Assembly: GCF_003347205.1 (NCBI RefSeq)
Contig: NZ_QQBJ01000001.1
Location: forward strand, 248,001 to 312,000
Length of the DNA: 64,000 bases
Direction: 5' to 3'
Origin: Mycolicibacterium moriokaense
GTDB taxonomy: Bacteria > Actinomycetota > Actinomycetes > Mycobacteriales > Mycobacteriaceae
Positions 51,180-59,855 of the stretch are shown here, one piece after another (position 1 is the stretch's first letter; the number at the start of each line of letters is the position of its first letter). Made by a program: the position numbers and the translations under genes. The notes beneath the pieces are model-generated. The model did not search any database. It saw nothing but the letters and a program-made list of their open reading frames with translations, and had not been told where the DNA came from.

Positions 51180-52264
51180 ACCGCCTTACCCTCGACCAGG
51201 CTGATCGGACCCACCGTCGGCACCACCCGCGTCAGCTGAAAACCCGTCTGCTCGTAAAGCTTTCGGTATTCCTCGGCGGTCCTCTCGCGGGCCGCCGCCT
51301 GAACCAGCATCTCCATGTCCAGCCACTTGCCCGCGAACTGCCGGTCGTGGTCGGGGATGACCAACTCGAGAAGCAACAGCGTGCTGCCCGGCCGGGCGGC
51401 CCGTCGCACATTGCTCAGGATCGCGACGGCTTCCGGGTCGGCCCAGTCGTGGATGACGTTCTTGAGCACGTAGGCGTCGCCGCCCTCGGGCACACTGTCG
51501 AAGAAGGACCCCGGCTCGATGCGGACGCGATCGTTCACGCCGAACTTCTGCAGCAACTGCGGGGCGCCCTCCACGACGTGCGGCAGGTCGTAGAGCACCC
51601 CGCGCGCGCCCGGCGTCGCCCCGATGATCGCCGACAGCAGCCTGCCGTGTCCACCGCCGACGTCGATGATGGTCCGGTAGGGAGTGAAGTCGTAGGCCGC
51701 GATCACCGGGTCGACGGCGAACTCCGAGATGTTGGTCATCGCTTCGTTGAAGATCGCGGCGTAGGTGGGTTGCTCGGCCAGAATGTCCCAGCCGCTCTTG
51801 CCGTGCAGGAGATACGGGGCGGCTTGGCCGGTCTTCACGGCGTCGATGAGGTGGCTCCAGTACTCGCGGTGCGGCCCCGCGCCGACCATGCGCGCCATCC
51901 CCGCGACGGACTGGGGCGAGTCCGACCGCAGCGTTTCCGCCAGCCCGTTCAGTGCATAGCGGCCGTCGGATCGTTTGGTGAAGATCCCCTCGCTGATCAG
52001 CGCCCGCATCAGTCGCGCAAGTGCGTCGGGGTTGGCCTCCACGCGTCGGGCCAGATCGTCGATCGGCAGCGGCCCGTCGGCGAGCGCGTCGGCGACCTTC
52101 AACTCGGCGGCGGTCGCGATGCCCTGGGCGACCCAGGCGCCGAAGATCATGTCGAGCATCGCCGCCGCGGGCGGGGCGGTGCGCCGGTGCGCCCTGCTCA
52201 GCACATGGCGGGCGCGTTCGACGACGCGGACAACGTTGGGGGGCGGCATCTTCTGCGTGGTCAC
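51176..52264 (-). CDS. SAM-dependent O-methyltransferase (COMT/acetylserotonin type)
   Basis: The 362-residue protein has an N-terminal winged-helix dimerisation domain (about 30-120, LKVADALADGPLPIDDLA) and a Rossmann methyltransferase domain with IIDVGGGHGRLLSAI (SAM motif I), GVLYDLPHVV and the catalytic-His region KNVIHDWADPEAV. Such enzymes methylate hydroxyl groups of aromatic or polyene small molecules. GTG 52264 is the start. It is divergent from the ABC exporter, whose start is 48 bp away, so a common substrate (methylated then exported) is imaginable but unproven. Confidence 0.85.
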   Translation of the reverse strand: MTTQKMPPPNVVRVVERARHVLSRAHRRTAPPAAAMLDMIFGAWVAQGIATAAELKVADALADGPLPIDDLARRVEANPDALARLMRALISEGIFTKRSDGRYALNGLAETLRSDSPQSVAGMARMVGAGPHREYWSHLIDAVKTGQAAPYLLHGKSGWDILAEQPTYAAIFNEAMTNISEFAVDPVIAAYDFTPYRTIIDVGGGHGRLLSAIIGATPGARGVLYDLPHVVEGAPQLLQKFGVNDRVRIEPGSFFDSVPEGGDAYVLKNVIHDWADPEAVAILSNVRRAARPGSTLLLLELVIPDHDRQFAGKWLDMEMLVQAAARERTAEEYRKLYEQTGFQLTRVVPTVGPISLVEGKAV

Positions 52265-52311
52265 CGGAAGACTTTATGACATCCGCAGCCCGCTTCGGTC
52301 ATTCTGTACCG

Positions 52312-54132
52312 ATGACGTCGGGTCCTCTGGTGTGGCGCAGCCTCGGCATGCTGCGGGCGGTGCGCGGGCGCATCGCCGTCTCGGTGCTCCTCGGGTTCAT
52401 CGCAGCGGCGCTGCCGTACGTCTCGGCGGCCGCATTCGGACCCATGGTGCAGGTCATCGCCGACGCGGGCGAGAGCGGGAACCTCAGTCGGGTATGGGAT
52501 TTGCGCGGCCCGCTGGTCGCCCGCGAGGAGGGGCTGCTGCATTCGCTCGCCGGCCCCGTCCCGTTCGCCGTGCTGCTGGTGACGTGGGCCGCGTCGCTGG
52601 TGGCCACCCAGCTGATGTACTTCGTCAATGCGTGGGTCGGCGCGAACGTCGACCGGGTGCTGCTGGTCGACATCCGGCAACGGGTGCACGAGCATCTCCA
52701 GAAACTGTCGCTGGACTTCTTCACCAAACATCGCAGCGGAGAGTTGATTCAGCGCGTGACGGTGGAACCCGCAGGCGTGCAACGTCTGCTGACCGACTGT
52801 CTGCTGCCGCCGCTCATCGACGCGGTGGTGCTGGTCGTGGTGATCGCCTACCTGATCGCGATCTCACCGCAGATGACCGTTGCCGCACTGGTGCTCACCC
52901 CGTTGGCCTTGTTCACGCTGCGCTTCGCCGGCCGCGGGGTGCAGGCGGCGACGCGCCGCGTGATGAACGCCGACCGCGCGATGGCCGCGGAGTTGGAGCA
53001 GACGGTCAGCGGGATCTCGGAGATCCAGATGTTCAACGCGCAGCCGGTGCGCAACAAGCGCTTTCGCGACGTCTCGGAGAATTCCGCCAAGAGCACCGCG
53101 ACGTCGGTGGTGTGGATGCAGGCAACCGCCAACGGATCGCAGATCTTCGTCGCGCTCAGCACCGTCGTGGTGTTGCTCGTCGGTATCGGGCTCAGCGCGA
53201 GGTTCGGGCTGACGCTGGCCAGCCTGATCGTGTTCACCGGCATGGTGCCCAGGATGTTCGGCGCCGCGCAACGGGTGATGGGCGCCTACACCGGCTACCA
53301 GTCCGTGGCGCCGAACGCGGAGTCCACCTACGAACTGCTCGACACCCGCCCGACGGTCGCCGAAGCCGCGGACGCCGTGGCCCTCCGCGAGGTCGACGGC
53401 AACCTGGTGTTCGACGGCGTGACATTCGGTTACACGCCCGATCAGCATGTGCTGGAGGCGCTTTCATTCACGGTTGCGAAGGGCGAGACGGTGGCGGTGG
53501 TCGGCGGCATCGGGTCGGGCAAGTCGACGGTGTTCAACCTGCTGCTGCGATTCCTGGACCCGCAGCGGGGGCGGATTCTGCTCGACGGCCACGACATCGC
53601 GGGCGTGACGATCGCATCGTTGCGGGACCAGGTGTCCAAGTTGTCGCAGTTCCCCTTCTTCACCAAGGACACGATCCGGGAGAACATCCGCATGGCCCGG
53701 CCGACCGCCCGCGACGACGAGGTCGAGGCGGCGTGTGCGCTGGCCAACGTGGCCTCCGTCATCGCCGACCCGACCAAGATGCCCGACGGCTACGACACGG
53801 TGGTGGACGTGCAGGTGCCCTCGGGAGGCCAGAAGCGGTTGATCGCGCTGGCGCGATGCCTGCTGCGCCGGCCGGAGGTGCTGCTGCTCGACGAGCCCAC
53901 CGAGAACCTGGACGCCGACCAGCGCGCCAGGCTCACCGGGGTGATCCGCGACTATGCGCGGGATCGCACGTGCATGGTCATCAGCCACGACATGGATTTC
54001 ATCGCCGCCGTTGCCGACCGCATCCTGGTGCTCGAGCACGGCCGCATCACCCAGTCGGGCGACCATCACACGCTGATGGCGCAAGGCGGTCTCTACCGGC
54101 GGCTGTACGAGGCCCAGAACGTCAGCTCTTAG
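52312..54132 (+). CDS. ABC exporter, fused membrane and ATPase domains
   Basis: The 606-residue half-transporter has an N-terminal six-helix membrane domain (about 1-320) and a C-terminal ATPase domain with Walker A GGIGSGKST, Q-loop LSQFPFF, signature PSGGQKRL (Pro in place of the usual Leu-Ser start), Walker B VLLLDEPTE and switch ISHDMDF. It should act as a homodimer exporting lipids, drugs or peptides. ATG 52312 is chosen; ATG 52276 would add 12 residues. The 3' end overlaps the convergent IclR gene by 11 bp. Confidence 0.9.
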   Translation: MTSGPLVWRSLGMLRAVRGRIAVSVLLGFIAAALPYVSAAAFGPMVQVIADAGESGNLSRVWDLRGPLVAREEGLLHSLAGPVPFAVLLVTWAASLVATQLMYFVNAWVGANVDRVLLVDIRQRVHEHLQKLSLDFFTKHRSGELIQRVTVEPAGVQRLLTDCLLPPLIDAVVLVVVIAYLIAISPQMTVAALVLTPLALFTLRFAGRGVQAATRRVMNADRAMAAELEQTVSGISEIQMFNAQPVRNKRFRDVSENSAKSTATSVVWMQATANGSQIFVALSTVVVLLVGIGLSARFGLTLASLIVFTGMVPRMFGAAQRVMGAYTGYQSVAPNAESTYELLDTRPTVAEAADAVALREVDGNLVFDGVTFGYTPDQHVLEALSFTVAKGETVAVVGGIGSGKSTVFNLLLRFLDPQRGRILLDGHDIAGVTIASLRDQVSKLSQFPFFTKDTIRENIRMARPTARDDEVEAACALANVASVIADPTKMPDGYDTVVDVQVPSGGQKRLIALARCLLRRPEVLLLDEPTENLDADQRARLTGVIRDYARDRTCMVISHDMDFIAAVADRILVLEHGRITQSGDHHTLMAQGGLYRRLYEAQNVSS

Positions 54133-54871
54133 GGCGTGGCGGCCACGCCGGCGCGCCGAGTTCGCGCGACACCGTTCGCGCCGTGTCGCGCAGTGCGTCG
54201 ATCACATCGGGGGCAAGCGGCCAGCGTCCCGTGGGCACCACCACCCCGATCGCGCCCGCCACCTCACCTGAGGCATCGAAAACCGGTGCGGCAGCCGCGC
54301 ATTCACCCAGGACGGCCTCTTCGACCTCGGTGGCGATACCGGTCGCGCGGACCTCGTCCAGCTGTCGGGTCAACTCCGAGTGATCGGTGATCGTCTCTCC
54401 GGTCATGCTGCGCAACGGGCCGGCGATGTCGTGGTCGTCGGCGAAGGCCAGCAGTGCCTTGCCCAGTGCGCTGGCATGCGCGGGGATCACGATGCCGACC
54501 TCGGGCATCTGTCGGGTTCCGTCGGGTCGCGGTTCGTGTGCGACGACGACCACCTCGTCGAACAGCAGCACCGCGGTGCGGACGGCGCAGCCGGTGCGCC
54601 TGGCCAGGCTCTCGGCCCAGATCGTGACCCGCGAACGCAGTTCGAGCGTGTCGAGGTAGACATTGCCCAGCCGTAGCGTCGCGGGACCCAGTCGATAGCG
54701 CCCCGAGTCGGCTTCCTGCGCCACCATGCCGTGCGCCAGCAGGGTTCGGATCAGGCCGTGCACCGTCGACGGCGCCAACTCGATGGCGTTGGCGATCTCG
54801 CCCAGGCTCATGCGACGACCGCCTTGCAGCACCGTGAGGATGCGCAGCGCCCTATCGACCGCCTGGATCAT
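54122..54871 (-). CDS. IclR-family regulator of the glycerol/dihydroxyacetone operon
   Basis: The 249-residue protein has an IclR winged helix (residues 3-60: MSLGEIANAIELAPSTVHGL) and an effector domain (about 75-245) with GIVIPAHASALGKALLAF and AVLGECAAAAPVFDASGEV. It is divergent from the MIP channel and dhaKLM, with palindromic sites in the 134-bp gap. In Streptomyces the related GylR controls glycerol genes, so a similar role is likely here. ATG 54871 begins MIQAVDRALRIL, the standard family opening. Confidence 0.88.
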   Translation of the reverse strand: MIQAVDRALRILTVLQGGRRMSLGEIANAIELAPSTVHGLIRTLLAHGMVAQEADSGRYRLGPATLRLGNVYLDTLELRSRVTIWAESLARRTGCAVRTAVLLFDEVVVVAHEPRPDGTRQMPEVGIVIPAHASALGKALLAFADDHDIAGPLRSMTGETITDHSELTRQLDEVRATGIATEVEEAVLGECAAAAPVFDASGEVAGAIGVVVPTGRWPLAPDVIDALRDTARTVSRELGAPAWPPRPKS

Positions 54872-54929
54872 CTATGCCCCTTCGAACAGGTCTTGCTTCA
54901 CCCGAATCATAAGCGTATGGTCCAGATCA

Positions 54930-54964
54930 CATTCGACAATATCGAATGATATCCGACATAGTCG
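54930..54964. promoter_or_regulatory. Tandem palindromic operator for the glycerol/DHA operon
   Basis: CATTCGACAATATCGAATG (54930-54948) has perfect 7-bp arms around a 5-bp centre. A smaller palindrome CGACATAGTCG (54954-54964) follows, with centres 20 bp apart, i.e. on the same face of the helix. Both lie between the IclR start (54871) and the MIP start (55006). This is a strong candidate for IclR binding. Confidence 0.6.
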
Positions 54965-55005
54965 ATCACTTGGATGACTACTCTGAGCGCTGGAGGAGAG
55001 CACGC

Positions 55006-55767
55006 ATGGACGAGCCTTCGATCACCCAGAAACTGGCTGCCGAGGCACTCGGTACCGCTTTCCTGGTCTTCATCGGCGTTGGGTCAGTGCCCGCGACCAT
55101 CATCGTGAATGGCGATGCGCCGTTCACGATGGCCGATCTCGGCATGATCTCGTTCGCCTTCGCCACCGTTGTGGTGGCCACGATCTACGCCCTGGGGCAC
55201 ATCTCGGGCAACCACATCAACCCAGCCGTCACGCTCGGACTGGCCGTGACCGGCAAGTTCCCGTGGTCGCGGGTGCCCGCCTACATCGCCGCCCAAGCGG
55301 TCGGCGCGATCGCCGGCGCCGCCGCCATCCTGGGTGTGCTCGGCACGGCGGCGCGCGACGCCGGCCTGGGCGTGGCGACTTATTCGCCCGAAATCGCGGC
55401 ACCCCAGGCCTTTTTCGCCGAGTTCGTGGGTACGTTCATACTCGTGTTCACCGTCTTCGGGGTGATACACCGCAAGGCATCGGCCGGGTTCGCGGGGGTG
55501 GCGATCGGCCTGGTGGTGTTCGCGGCGATCATCCCGGTGGCACCCACGACCGGCGCATCGATCAACCCCGCCCGCACGTTCGGTCCCATGCTCGTCCAGC
55601 AGATCGCGGGCGGCTCGGTGAACTGGTCCCAGTTGCCCGTCTACCTGGCCGCCGAGTTCCTCGCAGGCGTACTGGCCGCGTTCGCCTACGTCGCGATCTC
55701 GAAAACCCGCGCGGACGCCGCCCCGGCGGCGGTCGCCGAACCGTCCACCCCCGTCGCCGCAGCCTGA
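55006..55767 (+). CDS. MIP-family channel (glycerol/DHA facilitator or aquaporin)
   Basis: The 253-residue protein has six membrane helices and two half-helices with NPA boxes at 72-74 (GNHINPAVTLG) and 187-189 (GASINPARTFG). In GlpF the second box continues NPARD; here Thr191 replaces Asp. By ungapped alignment the selectivity-filter positions are Phe52, Ile175, Ala184 and Arg190, versus Trp48, Gly191, Phe200 and Arg206 in E. coli GlpF. The channel may therefore pass a substrate other than or besides glycerol; dihydroxyacetone fits the downstream kinase. ATG 55006 is preferred with GGAGGAGAG upstream; ATG 54946 would lie inside the operator. Confidence 0.88.
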   Translation: MDEPSITQKLAAEALGTAFLVFIGVGSVPATIIVNGDAPFTMADLGMISFAFATVVVATIYALGHISGNHINPAVTLGLAVTGKFPWSRVPAYIAAQAVGAIAGAAAILGVLGTAARDAGLGVATYSPEIAAPQAFFAEFVGTFILVFTVFGVIHRKASAGFAGVAIGLVVFAAIIPVAPTTGASINPARTFGPMLVQQIAGGSVNWSQLPVYLAAEFLAGVLAAFAYVAISKTRADAAPAAVAEPSTPVAAA

Positions 55768-55778
55768 GGAGCGAACAG

Positions 55779-56777
55779 ATGAAGAAGCTCATCAACGATC
55801 CAGCCGATGTCGTCAACGAAGCCCTGGCCGGAATGGCCGTCGCACATCCGGAATTGCGGGTCGATGTCGCGAACCGCATCGTGTACCGCGGCGACGCTCC
55901 TGTGCAGGGCAAGGTCGGGTTGATCTCGGGCGGGGGCTCCGGACACGAACCGCTGCACGGCGGATTCGTCGGGCGCGGGATGCTCGACGCCGCTTGTGCG
56001 GGCGAGATCTTCACCTCTCCCGTGCCCGACCAGATGCTCGAGGCCACGAAGAACGTCTCCGGCGGCGCCGGCGTGCTGCACATCGTGAAGAATTACACCG
56101 GCGACGTGATGAACTTCGAGATGGCCGCGGAACTGGCCGAGGCCGACGGCATCACGGTCTCCTCGGTCGTGGTGAACGACGACGTCGCCGTCCAGGACAG
56201 CACCTACACCGCGGGCAGGAGGGGCGTCGGCGCGACGGTGTTGGTCGAGAAGCTTGCGGGCGCGGCGGCGGATCAGGGGCGCGCGCTGGCCGACGTCGCG
56301 TCCGTCGCGCGCCGGGTCAACGACGCGGCGCGCAGCATGGGGGTCGCGCTCACCTCGTGCACGGTGCCCGCCGTCGGGCATCCGACGTTCGACCTTCCCG
56401 ACGACGAGATCGAGGTGGGCATCGGCATTCACGGTGAACCCGGCCGTCAGCGCATGCCGCTGCAGCCCGCGGCGGCGGTGGCCGAGATGATGCTCGAGCC
56501 CATCCTCGGTGACATGGACTTCTCCGGCGACGACGGGACCATCGTGTTCGTCAACAGCATGGGTGCCACGCCGTTGATCGAGTTGTACGTCGTGTACTCG
56601 GAGGTGGCCAACATCCTGGGCAAGGCGGGGATCCCGATCGCACGCTCACTGGTCGGGCCCTACATCACCAGCCTCGACATGGCCGGCTGCTCGGTGACGC
56701 TGCTGCGAGCCGACGACGAACTGCTGCGGCTGTGGGATCACCCTGTCAACACCCCGGCGCTGAGGAGAGGCTGCTGA
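55779..56777 (+). CDS. dhaK: Dihydroxyacetone kinase subunit DhaK
   Basis: The 332-residue protein has the DhaK layout: [19 protein letters not shown] near residue 48-65, [15 protein letters not shown], and [14 protein letters not shown] with His218, the residue that binds dihydroxyacetone covalently in E. coli DhaK (same number). It works with DhaL (ADP cofactor) and DhaM (phosphoryl donor) to make dihydroxyacetone phosphate. ATG 55779 is 11 bp after the channel gene, with GAGGAG upstream. Confidence 0.95.
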   Translation: MKKLINDPADVVNEALAGMAVAHPELRVDVANRIVYRGDAPVQGKVGLISGGGSGHEPLHGGFVGRGMLDAACAGEIFTSPVPDQMLEATKNVSGGAGVLHIVKNYTGDVMNFEMAAELAEADGITVSSVVVNDDVAVQDSTYTAGRRGVGATVLVEKLAGAAADQGRALADVASVARRVNDAARSMGVALTSCTVPAVGHPTFDLPDDEIEVGIGIHGEPGRQRMPLQPAAAVAEMMLEPILGDMDFSGDDGTIVFVNSMGATPLIELYVVYSEVANILGKAGIPIARSLVGPYITSLDMAGCSVTLLRADDELLRLWDHPVNTPALRRGC

Positions 56778-56778
56778 C

Positions 56779-57405
56779 GTGAATGTGGCCCAGCTGACCG
56801 CATGGATCCGCGAGTACGCGCGGCTGATCGGTGAAAACGCGCAACTGCTCACCGATCTCGACGCGGCCATCGGCGATGCCGACCACGGCATCAACATGGA
56901 TCGCGGCATGACCGCGGTGGTCGCCGCGCTGGACGACTCGCCTGCGCCCGACACCGCCGCGTTCTGTAAGCAGGTCGGCATGACGCTGGTCAAGTCGGTC
57001 GGCGGGGCCAGCGGGCCGCTTTACGGCACGTTCTTCCTGCGGATGGCCACGGCGCTGGGCTCGGGTGACGACGCGGACGCCGGTGGCGTCGCCAAGGCGC
57101 TGCGGGCGGGAGTCGAAGGCGTCGTGCAACGTGGCCGGGCGGAGGCAGGCGACAAGACGATGTTCGACGCGCTGGCACCGGCGTTGGATGCGTTGGACGC
57201 CGCGCTGGCGTCCGGTTCGGAGCTGGCGCCCGCACTGCGCGAGGCCAGTGTTGCTGCCGAAAAGGGCAGGGACGCAACAACAGCGATGGTCGCGCGGAAG
57301 GGCCGTGCCAGCTACCTGGGGCAGCGCAGCGTCGGGCATCAGGATCCGGGCGCCACGTCGGCAGCGATGCTGATCGCCGCGGCGGCAACGGCTTTGGGGG
57401 GCTGA
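56779..57405 (+). CDS. dhaL: Dihydroxyacetone kinase subunit DhaL
   Basis: The 208-residue all-helical protein has the Mg-ADP site AAIGDADHGINMDRG, then VGGASGPLYGTFFLR, and RKGRASYLGQRSVGHQDPGA near the end. DhaL transfers phosphate from DhaM to dihydroxyacetone on DhaK via tightly bound ADP. GTG 56779 begins one base after the dhaK stop; the gap to dhaM is four bases. Confidence 0.95.
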   Translation: MNVAQLTAWIREYARLIGENAQLLTDLDAAIGDADHGINMDRGMTAVVAALDDSPAPDTAAFCKQVGMTLVKSVGGASGPLYGTFFLRMATALGSGDDADAGGVAKALRAGVEGVVQRGRAEAGDKTMFDALAPALDALDAALASGSELAPALREASVAAEKGRDATTAMVARKGRASYLGQRSVGHQDPGATSAAMLIAAAATALGG

Positions 57406-57409
57406 CGGC

Positions 57410-59854
57410 GTGACGGTTGGTCTGGTCGTCGTATCCCACAGCCGGGCGCTGGCCCGCGCCGCGGTGGCGTTGGCCCAGGAGATGTTGCACGGCAAGCAGA
57501 TCAAGATCGCCGTCGCGGCCGGGTTGGACGACACCACGTTCGGCACCGACGCCGCGCAGATCGTCGACGCCATCGTGGCCGCCGAACAGGGGTCCGGGGT
57601 GGTGGTGTTGATGGACCTCGGCAGCGCGGTGCTTTCGGCCGAACTGGCGGTCGAGTTGCTCGACGACGACACCCGCAAGCGTGTGGTGCTGTGCCCTGCA
57701 CCGTTGGTGGAAGGACTGGTGGTGGCTGCGGTCGCCGCGGCGGGCGGTGCCGGCGCCCAAGAGGTGGCCGCCGAGGCGGCGGGCGCGCTGGCCGGGAAGA
57801 TCGGGCACCTCCCGGCGGTCGCCGCGACATCGGGGCCTGAGATCACAGGTCAGGGGCTGACGGGCAGTTTCGTCGTCGCCAACCCTCACGGGCTGCACGC
57901 CCGGCCTGCTGCGCGCCTGGTACAGGAAGTGCGAAGGCGCGATGCCCGTGCGCTCATCCGGAATCGCACCGCGGACTCGGATTGGGTTGACGCGGGCAGC
58001 CTTTCGAAGATCGCGACGCTCGGGGTGCGCAGCGGTGACGAGGTGGAGGTGCAGGTCTCCGGCAGCCAGGCCGCCGAGACCCTCGAGCACGTGCTCGCGC
58101 TGGCAGGCCGCAACTTCGATGAAGCGCTGACGGATGCCACCCTGCCGACACCGGCGAGCACGCAGCACCCGGCGACGTCCGCCCACGGGGGACCCGTCGG
58201 CGCGAGCCCCGGGTTGGGTATCGGGCCCGCGCGATCGGCGCGACGGGGTCCGGTGTCGATCCCGGACGTGCCGGCCGAGGAGCCCGCGGTCGAATGGCGT
58301 CGGCTTGGCAAGGCGATCGCCGCTGTGCGCCGCAACATCGGCCAGTTGCGCAGTCGCACCGCCCGCGATGTCGGCGAGGCGGAGGCCTCGATCTTCGACG
58401 CGCACCAATTGCTGCTCGACGACGACGCGTTGCTCGACGACGTGCGAGCCCGCATCGACGCAGGGGCGTCCGCGGTGGCTGCGTGGTCGGCCGCGGTACG
58501 CGACCTGGGCGCCGAGTTCGCCGCGGTGCCCGATCCCTATCTGCAGGCCCGAGCCGAGGATGTCGCGGCCGTGGGTGATCAGGTACTGCGGGCGATGCTC
58601 GGCGCCACCGCGTCGACGACTGAATCCACCGGTGTGCTGGTTGCGGATGACCTGACGCCCGCCGAAGCCGCGGAGTTGGACCCGGCACGGGTCTGCGCGG
58701 TGCTGCTGGCATTCGGAAGCCCGCACGCGCACAACGTGATCCTGCTGCGCGCCAAGGGCATTCCGGTTGTCATCGGTGCCGGCCCGCAGGCGTTGGCGAT
58801 CTCTGACGGAGCAACCGTCGCGGTGGACGGCACCAGGGGCGAATACGTCGTCGAACCGCCAGAGGACGTCAGGGCGGACTTCGAGGCTCGGGTTGCCGGC
58901 GCCGCGCAACGTCAACGCCTGGCTCGTGACCGGGCGGCCGAACCCGCGGTGACCCGCGACGGCTTGGCCATCGGAGTCGGAGCCAACATCGGCTCGGTCG
59001 ACGACGCCAGGGCCGCCGCCGCGCTGGGTGCCGAGTTCGCCGGGTTGGTCCGCACCGAGTTCCTCTTCCTGGGTAGGCACGACGCGCCGGACGTCGAGGA
59101 GCAGGTCGCCGTTTACCGCAAGATCGCCGAATCCCTCGAGGGGCGACGGATCACGTTGCGCACGTTGGACGTCGGCGGCGACAAGCCTATGGAGTTCCTG
59201 CCCGCGGCCGCCGAGATGAACCCGTTCCTCGGCGTTAGGGGCATTCGCCTCTCACTGGTGCATCGTGAGCTGCTGACCGATCAACTGACCGCGATCGTGC
59301 AGGTGGCGCGGCACACGCCGGTCAGCGTGATGTTCCCCATGGTGAGCACCCTCAATGAGCTGTCGACCGCACGCGGGTTGCTCGACGACGCGATCGCGCG
59401 CACGGGCGGCAGCCAACCGGCCGACCTGCAGGTGGGCATCATGGTCGAGGTGCCTGCGGCCGCGCTGAAGGCCGCGGCGTTCGCCCGTCACGTCGACTTC
59501 TTGTCGATCGGCACCAACGATCTGACGCAGTACGCGCTGGCCGCGGACCGGAACAACGACGCCGTCGCGACGCTCGGCGATACCTTCGACCCGGGGGTCC
59601 TCGCGCTGATAGCCGCCACGTGTCGCGGCGCCGCTGGGCGGGCGACGGTGTCGGTGTGCGGTGAGTTCGCCGCCGACGAGCGCGCTGCGGCGGTTTTGCT
59701 CGGCTTGGGAGTCGGCGGGCTCAGCGTCACGCCTCCGGCGATACCGGGAACCAAGGAGGCGGTCCGCGCGGTGGACAGCCGCGCGGCGCGCGGGCTTGCC
59801 GATGAACTGCTGTCAGCCAATGGCGCCGAGGAAGTCAGGCAGCGGCTGGGCTGA
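57410..59854 (+). CDS. dhaM: DhaM-HPr-enzyme I fusion (PTS phosphoryl donor for DHA kinase)
   Basis: The 814-residue protein contains three PTS modules. Residues 1-130 are the EIIA-Man-like DhaM domain with His10 (VVVSHS). Residues 150-240 are HPr with His163 (NPHGLHARPAARL). From about 265 to the end is a full enzyme I, with the phospho-His segment FGSPHAHNVILLRAKGIP (His441; usual GGxTSH is HAH here), then TEFLFLGR, MEFLPAAAEMNPFLGVRGIR and the PEP-site VSVCGEF. E. coli DhaM carries only a truncated enzyme I; this version has the PEP-binding domain and could run from PEP alone. GTG 57410 is four bases after dhaL. Confidence 0.92.
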   Translation: MTVGLVVVSHSRALARAAVALAQEMLHGKQIKIAVAAGLDDTTFGTDAAQIVDAIVAAEQGSGVVVLMDLGSAVLSAELAVELLDDDTRKRVVLCPAPLVEGLVVAAVAAAGGAGAQEVAAEAAGALAGKIGHLPAVAATSGPEITGQGLTGSFVVANPHGLHARPAARLVQEVRRRDARALIRNRTADSDWVDAGSLSKIATLGVRSGDEVEVQVSGSQAAETLEHVLALAGRNFDEALTDATLPTPASTQHPATSAHGGPVGASPGLGIGPARSARRGPVSIPDVPAEEPAVEWRRLGKAIAAVRRNIGQLRSRTARDVGEAEASIFDAHQLLLDDDALLDDVRARIDAGASAVAAWSAAVRDLGAEFAAVPDPYLQARAEDVAAVGDQVLRAMLGATASTTESTGVLVADDLTPAEAAELDPARVCAVLLAFGSPHAHNVILLRAKGIPVVIGAGPQALAISDGATVAVDGTRGEYVVEPPEDVRADFEARVAGAAQRQRLARDRAAEPAVTRDGLAIGVGANIGSVDDARAAAALGAEFAGLVRTEFLFLGRHDAPDVEEQVAVYRKIAESLEGRRITLRTLDVGGDKPMEFLPAAAEMNPFLGVRGIRLSLVHRELLTDQLTAIVQVARHTPVSVMFPMVSTLNELSTARGLLDDAIARTGGSQPADLQVGIMVEVPAAALKAAAFARHVDFLSIGTNDLTQYALAADRNNDAVATLGDTFDPGVLALIAATCRGAAGRATVSVCGEFAADERAAAVLLGLGVGGLSVTPPAIPGTKEAVRAVDSRAARGLADELLSANGAEEVRQRLG

Positions 59855-59855
59855 C

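Noticed and set aside
54946-55005. Earlier ATG for the MIP channel
   Set aside because: It lies inside the palindromic operator, has no ribosome site and adds non-homologous residues; ATG 55006 has GGAGGAGAG upstream.
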